A DNA stretch of 23,349 bases from positions 1-23,349 of the forward strand of contig OMIW01000165.1 of the NCBI GenBank assembly GCA_900299205.1, written 5' to 3'. A program made the translations under genes and the position numbers. This document shows positions 15,716 to 23,349 of the stretch, one piece after another (position 1 is the first letter of the stretch; each line of letters begins with the position of its first letter). The notes beneath the pieces are model-generated. The model did no database searches. It saw nothing but the letters and a program-made list of their open reading frames with translations, and was not told the origin of the DNA. This DNA is from Pseudomonadota bacterium. Lineage in GTDB: Bacteria > Bdellovibrionota_C > UBA2361 > OMIW01.

Positions 15716-16528
15716 CTATTTACCCGCGAGCAGCCGATCAATGATTCCTTTGAAGTGCTCGAACGGATAAGCCCCCGCAATTTTCACGCCATTAACGAAA
15801 AAGCCGGGGGTGCCGTGAACACCCAATTTCTTAGCCTGTTCCTGATCAGCGGTAACTGCTGCATCAATCTCGGGCGATGCCATGCTCGTTTTCCACTGCT
15901 CCAGATCAAGCCCGAGCTTCTTGGCGGTTTCTTCGTAAAACGCCTGCCCCAGCTTCTGCTGGTTTGCGAAGAGAGCATCATGAAACTCCCAGAACTTGCC
16001 CTGTTTTCCGGCAGCCAGTGCTGCTTTTGCAGCCGGTGTGGCTTCGTTGTGAAACGGAAGAGGGAGGTTCTTGAAGACAAGCTTGACGCTGTTTGGGTAG
16101 GCCTTAAGAACCTGCTGAGCTGTTTGGTTGCCACGACTGCAGTACGGACACTCAAAGTCAGAGAACTCGACGATGGTTACCGGTGCATCTGGATTACCTT
16201 TGACAGGGCTTGAGCCGATCGAAACGTCCGCCCGGTTTTTGAAGGCATTCTCAAGTTCTTCAGCCTTTTCCCGCTCCTGCTCTTCGACGGCAGCCTTTTT
16301 CATGGCGGTCACGAGGGCCGCCCGACCGTCCTGAGAGTCGAGAAACTGCTTCACCTGGTCGGCGAATTTGGGATCGACCTCAGCGCTTGATTGGCCGCCC
16401 ACGAGCACCATTCCCCCGAGGAGGGCGATCGCCAAGGATGTGACAGACGCGAAGCGACAGAGAGACGTTTTGCAGGAGGAGCCCCTGCCTAAGGGGCTTT
16501 TACAAGACGAAGATTCGGGCAGCGACAT
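15716..16528 (-). CDS. secreted DsbA-family thioredoxin-like protein
   Basis: DsbA/DsbG/BdbD-type proteins make or rearrange disulfides in exported proteins. AAGGAG stands 5 bases before the ATG at 16528, which gives 270 residues; an upstream in-frame ATG at 16552 lacks this. A signal peptide lies at about 24-49 (SLAIALLGGMVLVGG, likely cut near QSSA). A charged, coiled-coil-like helix (about 75-100) follows. The thioredoxin fold begins with PVTIVEFSDFECPYC, with the active-site CPYC at 127-130, then FKNLPLPFH and the cis-Pro loop VHGTPGFFVNG. The order is that of the DsbA-like subfamily found with an N-terminal helical segment. The product should be periplasmic. The gene stands alone between convergent and divergent neighbours. 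Confidence 0.9.
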   Translation of the reverse strand: MSLPESSSCKSPLGRGSSCKTSLCRFASVTSLAIALLGGMVLVGGQSSAEVDPKFADQVKQFLDSQDGRAALVTAMKKAAVEEQEREKAEELENAFKNRADVSIGSSPVKGNPDAPVTIVEFSDFECPYCSRGNQTAQQVLKAYPNSVKLVFKNLPLPFHNEATPAAKAALAAGKQGKFWEFHDALFANQQKLGQAFYEETAKKLGLDLEQWKTSMASPEIDAAVTADQEQAKKLGVHGTPGFFVNGVKIAGAYPFEHFKGIIDRLLAGK

Positions 16529-16862
16529 GAGAGCTCCTTGGACAGAGTGCAAAAATTTGATACTTTGGCGACCTCGAACAAAGGTCGGACGGGCGGGTCA
16601 CCGAAGGATCGCCCGAAACGGTTGTCCGCGAGGGTAGCACGGCCGGATCTGTTCGACAATAATCCATCTGGATGTGAGGCTTTTGGGGTGAGATCCGCTA
16701 GTTCATGGTGGGATCCGAAGTGCCGAGGGTTCTGATTATGGTCGGGGAACCCTGCAAAGAATGCCGAGCAGAACGAGGGTAAGAACACAGTCCCGTCGCC
16801 CGTTTGTTTGATTGGTGGGCAGGGGGCTGAACGATGTATGTAATGTCAGCAACGGTGAATTC
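16529..16862. other. divergent intergenic region (334 bases)
   Basis: This region separates the DsbA-like gene and the cyclophilin gene. A hairpin with CGGGCG (16590-16595) and CGCCCG (16610-16615) lies in the presumed leader of the DsbA-like gene. No clear promoter pair, RNA gene or small CDS could be supported. Confidence 0.35.
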
Positions 16863-17384
16863 ATGTCGATAACAGCGAGTCTTGAAACTGGTCGGGGTAC
16901 TATTATTCTCTCTCTTACCCCCCAAGAAACCCCGAAAACGGTCGCGAACTTTGTGAATCTGATTTTGCGGGGTTATTACGACGGTCTCACCTTTCATCGG
17001 GTTATCGCGGATTTCATGATTCAGGGTGGCGATCCCGAAGGGAAGGGGTTTGGTGGGCCTGGTTATCGATTTGAGGATGAGTTTGCTCCAACGCTTCGGC
17101 ACGATCGCGCAGGGGTGCTCTCGATGGCAAATGCGGGCCCGGGGACAAATGGAAGCCAGTTTTTCATCACTCACGGACCGACGCCACATCTCGATGGGCG
17201 GCACACCGTTTTTGGTAGGGTAATCGCGGGGCAGGAGGTCGTCGATGCGATTCGACAGGGGGACGTTATCGCCAAGGCGACTGTTTCTGGTGATGAAGGT
17301 GAGGTAGAGGCGCTCCTCGAGAATGGCGCGAGCTACCTTGCTGAGTGGAACAGCATCCTTGATACGCGGTATCCGCGGAAGTAG
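16863..17384 (+). CDS. cyclophilin-type peptidyl-prolyl cis-trans isomerase
   Basis: Cyclophilins speed cis-trans isomerisation of Xaa-Pro bonds. With the start at ATG 16863 the protein has 173 residues and no signal peptide, so it is cytoplasmic. [16 protein letters not shown] (42-57) holds the catalytic Arg46 with Phe51 and Gln54. GSQFFIT (97-103) and [10 protein letters not shown] (109-118) complete the active-site pocket, and TVANFVNL is typical of bacterial single-domain enzymes. The frame extends to a TTG at 16812, but the family start [16 protein letters not shown] favours 16863, although its ribosome binding site is weak. pheS follows about 150 bases downstream, after a hairpin. Confidence 0.93.
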   Translation: MSITASLETGRGTIILSLTPQETPKTVANFVNLILRGYYDGLTFHRVIADFMIQGGDPEGKGFGGPGYRFEDEFAPTLRHDRAGVLSMANAGPGTNGSQFFITHGPTPHLDGRHTVFGRVIAGQEVVDAIRQGDVIAKATVSGDEGEVEALLENGASYLAEWNSILDTRYPRK

Positions 17385-17402
17385 AGATTTTATGACTTCA
17401 GC

Positions 17403-17433
17403 CCCAAAGAACTCCCTCCGTGAGTTTTTTGGG
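17403..17433 (+). terminator. 12-bp hairpin between the cyclophilin gene and pheS
   Basis: CCCAAAGAACTC (17403-17414) pairs with GAGTTTTTTGGG (17422-17433) with one G-U pair and a 7-base loop. The T-run is part of the stem. It may terminate the cyclophilin transcript or take part in attenuation ahead of pheS. Confidence 0.45.
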
Positions 17434-17537
17434 AAGCTCCGAGCGCAAGAACCCCTATCGTGACCATGTTCGCTACTGCTTCAGGCCTCGTGTTTTCCGC
17501 GAGTCGTGTACCCTATTTCGATCAAAAAAGGTGACCT

Positions 17538-18554
17538 ATGGAAACTCTTACCACAGACGCAATAGGTGCGCTCGTTGAACGGTTCCGAGCTGAGGCAGCG
17601 GGTGCTGAAGTTGGCGCGCTCAAAAAGGAGTGGCTCAGTAAAGATGGAATTCTGAAGGGGCTTTTTGCCCGATTGCGGGAGGTTTCCGCCGATGAACGTC
17701 CCGCTGTTGCGCAGCGGTGTAACGAGCTGAAGGCTCTTGTTGAGGAGATAGTAGGGGAAAAGGAGCGCCAACTAGATGAGCGACAACGCAGAAGTCTCGT
17801 GCAGAAGCAGTTTTTCGACCTCTCGCTCCCTGCGCGCTCGCCTGGTTTGGGATTTATACATCCGATCTCACGGGTAGAGGAAACCGTTTCAGCGGTGCTT
17901 CGTCAGCTTGGGTTTGTTGCGATCGATGGTCCTGTTGTCGAGACTGAATACTACTGCTTCGACGCGCTCAATATTCCGCAGCATCATCCTGCGCGTGATC
18001 TTCAGGATACCTTTTACACCGATACGGGGCATGTGCTTCGAACCCATACCACCTCGATGCAGTCCCGAACCCTCGAAACGGGAGCGATGCCGGTGAGGGC
18101 GATGGCGGCTGGGGGGGTATACCGGAACGAGGCCGAGGATGCCTCGCATACGGCATTCTTCCATCAGTTCGACCTCGTTTGGGTCGAAAAGGGGCTCACG
18201 CTCGCAAATCTGATGGGGACGATTCAGTTCGTTCTGCGAGAGCTGTACGGCAAGCGGCGCAAGGTCCGATTCGTGCCGAAATATTATCCGTACACGGAAC
18301 CGAGCATCGGAGCGCAGGTAGAGTGTAGCGCGTGTAAGGGAGCGGGGTGTCCGCTCTGCGGTGGTGCGGGATGGGTAACGGTCGCGGGCGCGGGGATGAT
18401 ACACCGGAACGTACTTCGGGAGTTCAAGTACGATCCAGAAAAAATAGCAGGATTTGCCTTCGGATTCGGCACGGGACGGCTTGCCGCGCAGCTCTGCGAT
18501 TTTTCTGATATCCGTGAGCTTTATCACAACGATCTGCGAGTTTTTGCAGGGTAG
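17538..18554 (+). CDS. pheS: phenylalanyl-tRNA synthetase alpha subunit
   Basis: PheS is the catalytic subunit of the alpha2-beta2 enzyme that charges tRNA-Phe. The 338-residue protein has the N-terminal coiled coil (about 1-90) and motif 1 in HPISRVEETVSAVLRQLGF. LRTHTTSMQSRTL follows, then motif 2 with VYRNEAEDASHTAFFHQFD, and motif 3 GFAFGFGTGRLAAQL. Between PYTEPSIGAQVEC and GAGMIHRNVL are four cysteines (263, 266, 271, 274) in CxxC-x4-CxxC arrangement, a probable zinc knuckle also known in Firmicutes PheS and absent from E. coli PheS. AGGTGA lies 4 bases before the ATG. pheT follows 89 bases downstream in the same direction. Confidence 0.97.
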   Translation: METLTTDAIGALVERFRAEAAGAEVGALKKEWLSKDGILKGLFARLREVSADERPAVAQRCNELKALVEEIVGEKERQLDERQRRSLVQKQFFDLSLPARSPGLGFIHPISRVEETVSAVLRQLGFVAIDGPVVETEYYCFDALNIPQHHPARDLQDTFYTDTGHVLRTHTTSMQSRTLETGAMPVRAMAAGGVYRNEAEDASHTAFFHQFDLVWVEKGLTLANLMGTIQFVLRELYGKRRKVRFVPKYYPYTEPSIGAQVECSACKGAGCPLCGGAGWVTVAGAGMIHRNVLREFKYDPEKIAGFAFGFGTGRLAAQLCDFSDIRELYHNDLRVFAG

Positions 18555-18643
18555 GCGGACGGCCACTCCCGAAAATCATCAATCCAAAGAAATCAAGCCG
18601 GGTGCTCACATTCGGCGATTCCGACATAACACGCGAGTACACT

Positions 18644-20722
18644 ATGAAGCTCTATCTTTCGATGCTTAAGCAGATGCTCGACTTGCCGACAGCCGAGATT
18701 TCCGAGATCCGAACCCATCTCGATGAGGCGGGGTTAGAGGTCAAAGCAATCGAAACAACTGAGGCGAAAGACACGGTCTTTACGATAGAGACCCTCGCGA
18801 ACCGAGGCGATCACGGGTGCGCTCTCGGTGCTGCTCGAGAGCTATCAGCGCGTCTCCTGATTCCCCTCAGAACTGTTTCAATCGCGACCGATCTCCCCGA
18901 GAAAGGGGTTTCAATCCCCGTTCGGAATGATACTGGTCTATGCACTCGGTATGCATTGCTCGAGATGAGCGCACCGGGTGAAATGACTCCCCGCTCTGAG
19001 GTTTTAGTTCCCGGAGGGGCGCAGCAGGGACGGCATCCTCTCGTTGCCGTCAGCAATTACGTTCTGATGGAGCTCGGTCAACCGACCCATGTGTTCGATA
19101 GGGATAAGATTCAGGGCGAGGTCGTTGTTACGGCTACGACTCAGGAGGAAACAATCACCGCTCTCGACGGCAACAGCTACCGGGTCCCCACGGGGTCGGT
19201 CGTGATCCGGGATCGCTCCCGAATTGTCGCTGTCGCAGGGGTCATCGGGTGTGCGAATTCGATGGTCACCCCCGAAACGCGCCGGGTTCTCATCGAATCA
19301 GCGACCTTCGATCCGGTGGCTATTCGAAAAACGGCCCGTGCAATGGGCCTTTCTACTGATGCTTCGCATCTGTTCGAGCGGGGAACCGACACTGAGCAGG
19401 TGGTGTTTGCGCTCAAGCGGCTCGTGTATCTGGCCAGAGGAGCCTCGGGGGTCGTGAAAGATGCCTCATCAGCACACCCTTTAGGGCTGACCGTGGTGTC
19501 CCCCGGGCAACGTGAAGTGCGCAAAATTACCCTCCCCTATCAGCGAGTGCGGGATGAGATGAATCTCCCTCGATTGAACGAAACTGAGGTGACGTCGCGA
19601 CTCAAATACCTGGGGTATACTCTCGACCCTTCTACGAATCCGAAGCAAGCGGTGGTGGTGGTCCCCTCATGGCGACTCTGGGATGTTTCTCATGAGCAGG
19701 ATGTCGTCGAGGATGTCGTGAGAAGCATTGGGCTCCATCGGGTTAAGATCGAGCTGCCGCAGCGAGAGCCCGTTATGCCGGAGCGTTCTCTCCGCGAGGA
19801 GGTTGTCGGGCGGATAAGAACCCCGCTGCATGGGAATGGATTCCACGAGGTGATCACCAAAGGGTTCTATACGCCAACCGATATCGCGCCTCTTGAGGAG
19901 CTTTCTCCCGGATATCTCGATAAACATGTGAGAATAAGCAATGCGATCGACCGGAGCAATGCGCTCCTGAAGGGAACTAACATTCTTCACATTACGGGGC
20001 TGCTCGAGGATAATCTCCGCCACGGTTCTCCCGCGGTGAAGTGTTACGAGGTGGCCCGCCTCTTCAGCAAGGAACGCCATGCTAATTCCCCCTTCGAGTT
20101 TGAGCGAGATGTCCTCTCGATTGGAGTAGGGGGGCGATGGTATACCGAGGAATGGGGACGTGAAGAGTCGACGGAGGACAAGCTGCTTCACCTGAAAGGG
20201 GTACTGTTGGCAATAGGGAGGGGGCTCTTTGTTGTCCCTCAGATAGTCAAGTCGCGCCACCCATGGCTCCATCCGGGATATCAGGGTGAGCTTAAAATCG
20301 GTTCTACCCGGGTGGGGGCGTTTGGGTTGATTCATCCCGATATCAAGGCAGCACATAAGTATCGGTTCGATCATATAGTCGGTGAATTTGACCTTCATCT
20401 GCTGATGAAGGTGATGAAAGAATTCTCCGCGAGGCAGGTCGCTGATACCCCTTCAATTCGGCGGGATATCACCCTCGCGATACCGACCCGCGAATGGAGT
20501 AGCGTCGTCGTACAAGGCATTGAGGGGATGAAGCTCGAGTTCCTCTCGGCGGTTCAGCCGGTCGATCTTTTCGTTAAGGAGGGAGAAGATGTCCGACGGG
20601 TGACATACCGGCTCACCTTTCAACACCCCGAACGGGCACTTGCCCACGATGAAGTTGATGGGTGGATGGCGCAGGTGATCTCGCATCTTGAGGAGCAGAT
20701 GAAGGTATCGCTCGCAGGGTGA
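18644..20722 (+). CDS. pheT: phenylalanyl-tRNA synthetase beta subunit lacking the EMAP/tRNA-binding domain
   Basis: PheT binds tRNA-Phe and hydrolyses mischarged Tyr-tRNA. With the start at ATG 18644 (KLYLSMLKQMLDLP, the family start) it has 692 residues, about 100 fewer than the usual 790-800. After DEAGLEVKAIETTE the sequence goes at once to TIETLANRGDHGCALGAARE, so the EMAP-like OB domain that normally lies between these blocks is missing. The B3/B4 editing region is present (CTRYALLEM, VAVSNYVLMELGQPTHVFD, VAGVIG, ASHLFERGTD), although the VVDVTNY block reads VAVSNYV. The B5, synthetase-like and C-terminal FDX-ACB domains (from SIRRDITLAIP to the end) are present. A longer in-frame GTG start at 18602 is less likely. 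Confidence 0.95.
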   Translation: MKLYLSMLKQMLDLPTAEISEIRTHLDEAGLEVKAIETTEAKDTVFTIETLANRGDHGCALGAARELSARLLIPLRTVSIATDLPEKGVSIPVRNDTGLCTRYALLEMSAPGEMTPRSEVLVPGGAQQGRHPLVAVSNYVLMELGQPTHVFDRDKIQGEVVVTATTQEETITALDGNSYRVPTGSVVIRDRSRIVAVAGVIGCANSMVTPETRRVLIESATFDPVAIRKTARAMGLSTDASHLFERGTDTEQVVFALKRLVYLARGASGVVKDASSAHPLGLTVVSPGQREVRKITLPYQRVRDEMNLPRLNETEVTSRLKYLGYTLDPSTNPKQAVVVVPSWRLWDVSHEQDVVEDVVRSIGLHRVKIELPQREPVMPERSLREEVVGRIRTPLHGNGFHEVITKGFYTPTDIAPLEELSPGYLDKHVRISNAIDRSNALLKGTNILHITGLLEDNLRHGSPAVKCYEVARLFSKERHANSPFEFERDVLSIGVGGRWYTEEWGREESTEDKLLHLKGVLLAIGRGLFVVPQIVKSRHPWLHPGYQGELKIGSTRVGAFGLIHPDIKAAHKYRFDHIVGEFDLHLLMKVMKEFSARQVADTPSIRRDITLAIPTREWSSVVVQGIEGMKLEFLSAVQPVDLFVKEGEDVRRVTYRLTFQHPERALAHDEVDGWMAQVISHLEEQMKVSLAG

Positions 20723-20774
20723 AAGCCGAGCAAACGAATAAACGGGTGCAGGGGAAGGATAGGGAGAAGACATT

Positions 20775-22034
20775 ATGCAGCGATTTTTTTCCTTTCGGCG
20801 ACAGGGGCAGAAGGTGAGATTTCCTCACAGAGAGGGAACAATAATCCGCCGGGGGGCAGCCATTATCGCGTTCCTCGCGTGTATTGGTTCCTCTTCTGCT
20901 TTTGCCCAAGACTCCATCACAATCGTTTCAAGCCTCCCCCGCACCGGCAGTGCGAATGCTCAGACAACGAGCATCGTGAATGGCATTCGTCTAGCCATTG
21001 ATGAGATAGGTGGCATCGTGGCAGGCATGCCGATCCGATTCGAAGACTGGGATGACGCCTCTCCGGAGCGAGGAGCTTGGGACCCGGTCGTGGAGGGAGC
21101 AAACGCAGACAAGGCGATAAGCGATCCATCGGTCGTCGCGTATATTGGGCCTTACAATTCGGGGGCGGCAAAGATATCGTCACCGAAGCTCAATCGCGCT
21201 GGGCTCGCGCAGATTAGCCCAGGGGCGTCGTGGCCTGGGCTGACCAAGGAGGGGCTAGGAGGGCCGGGAGAGCCTCGGATGTATCGTCCGAGTGGTACCG
21301 TCACCTTCTTTCGGACGGTACCTGCGGATGATATTCAGGGGCCAGCGGGAGCCCAATGGGCGAAAGACCTAGGTAAAAGGCGGGTCTTCATCCTTCATGA
21401 TCGCGAGCTGTACGGAAAAGGTATCGCCGATATCTTCAACAAGACCGCCGCCGCGATAGGGCTCGAGGTGGTTGGATTCGAGGGAATAGACGCAAAGGCG
21501 GCGAACTACAAGGCGCTCGCGAACAAAATCCGGGCGACTCGTCCAAGTCTTGTGTATTTCGGGGGAACAACGCAATCGAATGCGGGCCAGGTTGCCAAGG
21601 ATCTCCGCACCGCGGGGGTGGATGCGGCTTTTATGGTTCCCGATGGCTGCTTCGAGCAGGCGTTTATTAGCGCAGCGGGAGCCGAGCAGCTCAATGATCG
21701 GACCTATGTGACCTTTTCTGGTCTTCCTCCCCGCCTTCTCACGGGAAAAGGGAAGGAGTTCTATGAAGCTTATAAGGCGAAATTCGCGAGCGAGCCGGAG
21801 GGTTATGCCGTGTATGGGTACGACGCCGCGGGTGTCGTGCTGAAGGCGATCGCGAAGGTCGGAAAGAGGGATCGCGCTGCGATACTCGCGGCACTTCGTG
21901 AGACGAAAGAATATCAGGGGGCTCTCGGAACGTGGTCGTTCGATGCAAATGGCGATACCACCCTCGAAGTGCTCTCGGGGAATATCGTCCGCAACGGAGT
22001 ATTTGAGTTCCTCTCCGAGCTAAAAAAACCGTAG
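20775..22034 (+). CDS. branched-chain amino acid-type ABC transporter substrate-binding protein (LivJ/LivK family)
   Basis: This 419-residue periplasmic binding protein delivers its ligand to a HAAT-family importer. The signal peptide covers about 24-44 (AAIIAFLACIGSSSAFA, cut before QDS). The type I binding fold begins SITIVSSLPRTGSANAQTT, followed by IVNGIRLAIDEIGG, VVAYIGPYNSGAAKISSP, RVFILHDRELYGKGIADIF, PSLVYFGGTTQSNAGQVAKD and EGYAVYGYDAAGVVLKAI, all characteristic of the Leu/Ile/Val group. GGGAGAAG precedes the ATG. livH follows 58 bases downstream on the same strand, which supports an amino acid import function. Amide or short-chain urea ligands are known in the same family, so the ligand is not certain. 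Confidence 0.9.
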   Translation: MQRFFSFRRQGQKVRFPHREGTIIRRGAAIIAFLACIGSSSAFAQDSITIVSSLPRTGSANAQTTSIVNGIRLAIDEIGGIVAGMPIRFEDWDDASPERGAWDPVVEGANADKAISDPSVVAYIGPYNSGAAKISSPKLNRAGLAQISPGASWPGLTKEGLGGPGEPRMYRPSGTVTFFRTVPADDIQGPAGAQWAKDLGKRRVFILHDRELYGKGIADIFNKTAAAIGLEVVGFEGIDAKAANYKALANKIRATRPSLVYFGGTTQSNAGQVAKDLRTAGVDAAFMVPDGCFEQAFISAAGAEQLNDRTYVTFSGLPPRLLTGKGKEFYEAYKAKFASEPEGYAVYGYDAAGVVLKAIAKVGKRDRAAILAALRETKEYQGALGTWSFDANGDTTLEVLSGNIVRNGVFEFLSELKKP

Positions 22035-22092
22035 CCTGAGGAAACGGTCGGAGGGTAAGTTAACAAAGTAATACATCGAGAGAAGGCCGGGC

Positions 22093-23034
22093 ATGTCGCT
22101 CCTCCTCCAACAGCTTCTTACCGGTCTCGCCAACGGCGGTATTATCGCTCTGATTGCCCTTGGGTACACGATGGTGTACGGGGTCGTCGAGTTGATCAAT
22201 TTCGCGCACGGCGATGTATTCATGTTAGGGTCTTTTCTCGCCCTCACTTTGGTGGGGCTTTTTGGGCCGCATGTTGTCGCCGATTATCCGCTCGGTACCC
22301 TCATCATTCTTCTTGCAGTCGTGCCCCTCTGGTGCGGTGCGATCAACGTGGCGATTGATCGACTTGCGTATCAGCCACTCCGGGGAGCACCGAGGCTTGT
22401 TGCGCTCGTATCGGCTATCGGGGTCTCCTACATCCTCCTGAATATCGGCCTTTTTTGGGGGGGGATGCCTTTGTCCGTGTTCAATGGAGGAACGGCGGCG
22501 GCAGCGCCGAAAGATTTCCCTGCCTTAATCTCAGCTGCACCAATCTGGGACGGGGATGTGTACGTGTCGTACCGAGACCTTTTCGTCTTTGCGGTGACAA
22601 TACCGCTCCTTGCCCTGCTCTCGTTTCTCGTACATGGCACCCGATTTGGCCGGGCGATGCGGGCGGTGGCCCAAGACCCGATAGCAGCGCAGCTCTGCGG
22701 TATTCCTTCGACCACGATCATTCGCGGTACCTTTTTTCTCGGAGGGGCGCTCGCTGGGTTTGCGAGCGTCGTCTACGCCATCTACAACAATACCATCTTC
22801 TTTCAGATGGGGTATCGGGTTGGGATGGATGCGTTCACAGCGGCGGTATTGGGAGGTATCGGAAGTCTTGCAGGGGCGTGCGTCGGAGGAATCGCGATAG
22901 GACTCATCCGTGCCCTGTCCGATCAGTTTCTCGCGACGAGCTGGACCAACGCAGTTGTTTTTTCAGTTCTCATTCTGATTCTCCTCTTTCGGCCACATGG
23001 GATACTTGGCCGAGCAGTTCGGGAGAAGGTGTGA
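22093..23034 (+). CDS. livH: branched-chain amino acid ABC transporter permease LivH
   Basis: LivH is one of the two membrane subunits of the Liv/HAAT importer. The 313-residue protein has the family start LLQQLLTGLANGGIIALIAL, the signature VELINFAHGDVFMLGSFLAL, and further hydrophobic segments up to the C-terminus. FGRAMRAVAQDPIAAQLCGI is the cytoplasmic loop that couples to the ATPase, and AAVLGGIGSLAGACVGGIAI is also typical. GAGAAGG lies 6 bases before the ATG. The partner genes livM, livG and livF would usually follow directly. Here the next coding remnant, 80 bases on, is on the opposite strand and belongs to a transposase-like family, so the operon seems to end or be interrupted after livH. 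Confidence 0.95.
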   Translation: MSLLLQQLLTGLANGGIIALIALGYTMVYGVVELINFAHGDVFMLGSFLALTLVGLFGPHVVADYPLGTLIILLAVVPLWCGAINVAIDRLAYQPLRGAPRLVALVSAIGVSYILLNIGLFWGGMPLSVFNGGTAAAAPKDFPALISAAPIWDGDVYVSYRDLFVFAVTIPLLALLSFLVHGTRFGRAMRAVAQDPIAAQLCGIPSTTIIRGTFFLGGALAGFASVVYAIYNNTIFFQMGYRVGMDAFTAAVLGGIGSLAGACVGGIAIGLIRALSDQFLATSWTNAVVFSVLILILLFRPHGILGRAVREKV

Positions 23035-23113
23035 CAACTACCTCCGGATTAATCGCACACAGCTGCTTCTGGGGGCGGTCATCGAGATTCGGCGAATCGC
23101 TGAAATTTCCGTT

Positions 23114-23349
23114 TTAGTCGGACCCTCCTTCATCTTCTCGATGGGTCTCGGCGAGGAGCATTTCTACCGCATCACGTTGCATCCCGCTGAGAGGGTGATG
23201 ACCTCCTTACTGACTCCCTCGGCGATCAGCCGTTTCGCGAGCTGTCGGATACCCGCCCGACGCCCCTCTTCACGCCCCTTCTCCAATCCCACCTGATGCC
23301 CCATCGCCTCGGCCCACTTGACCTCCCACTCGTGCTGCCGCCCTTCACC
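23114..23349 (-). pseudogene. 3' end of an Rpn/PD-(D/E)XK-type transposase-like gene, frameshifted, partial at window edge
   Basis: The minus strand is open from the window edge for 61 codons to a TAG at 23164-23166. The translation has the Glu/Gly/Arg-rich helix GHQVGLEKGREEGRRAG followed by IRQLAKRLIAEGVSKEVIT, which resembles the C-terminal region of Rpn/YhgA-like nuclease family proteins (family: G.EKG.EEG, then LL..G.S.E.I...TGL). Right after VIT the match jumps to another frame, which reads SGMQRDAVEMLLAE and ends at a TAA at 23114-23116, close to the family's TGLS.EEVE.L ending. This points to a one-base loss near 23188. The gene starts beyond the window. By-eye family assignment is moderately secure; the frameshift is an inference. 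Confidence 0.5.

Noticed and set aside
17385-17537. T-box riboswitch ahead of pheS
   Set aside because: No T-box core sequence (AGGGTGG...CCGCG) is present.
17889-18566. A 225-codon minus-strand frame opposite pheS
   Set aside because: It lies antisense to conserved PheS motifs 2 and 3 and has no features of its own.
22997-23296. A 99-codon plus-strand reading frame after livH, considered as the start of livM
   Set aside because: It overlaps the livH end and shows no LivM-like membrane segments. The opposite strand carries a family-like helical sequence that explains the region better.

Overview
This is a roughly 23 kb stretch of bacterial chromosome with moderate GC. It encodes an envelope of Gram-negative type: a lipoprotein with a lipobox, a secreted DsbA-like thioredoxin, a periplasmic binding protein with its permease, and a flagellar/type III export component. 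Housekeeping genes (lon, ssb, radC, pheS, pheT) are mixed with lineage-specific ones. The gene set and styles are compatible with a deltaproteobacterial-like or related uncultured lineage, but no species can be named from the sequence alone. I see no rRNA, tRNA, CRISPR array, prophage or complete insertion sequence.

Layout. (1) 1-1200: two consecutive plus-strand genes that together equal one FlhB/SctU export-switch protein, divided at the place where this family normally cuts itself. (2) 1211-4158, minus strand: a secreted metzincin-type metalloprotease and, upstream of it, a multi-pass membrane protein of unknown function. (3) 4605-8551, plus strand: a lipoprotein with a type I periplasmic-binding/LpoA-like domain, then the ATP-dependent protease Lon. 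(4) 8607-9269, minus: a YceI-like protein with a good sigma70-type promoter. (5) 9609-12459, plus: a DHH-family phosphoesterase, SSB and an Hsp20 chaperone. (6) 12526-13581, minus: a bacterial tRNA-His guanylyltransferase-like protein (Thg1/TLP, a 3'-5' polymerase) with unusual N- and C-terminal extensions. (7) 13711-15604, plus: RadC and a PLP-dependent aminotransferase. (8) 15716-16528, minus: a secreted DsbA-family thioredoxin, behind two strong hairpins. (9) 16863-23034, plus: cyclophilin, PheS, PheT (lacking the usual EMAP-type tRNA-binding domain), a branched-chain amino acid binding protein and the LivH permease. (10) 23114-23349, minus: the frameshifted 3' end of an Rpn/PD-(D/E)XK-type transposase-like gene running in from the right edge, where livM would usually follow livH.

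How the genes relate. Several nucleic-acid genes (DHH phosphoesterase, SSB, Thg1-like polymerase, RadC) lie within 5 kb, with Hsp20 among them. They are in several transcription units, so a joint role is only a hypothesis. Proteostasis genes (Lon, Hsp20, cyclophilin, DsbA-like) are also frequent. The most unusual points are the export-switch gene split at its autocleavage site, the extended Thg1-like protein, the shortened PheT, and the interrupted liv locus.
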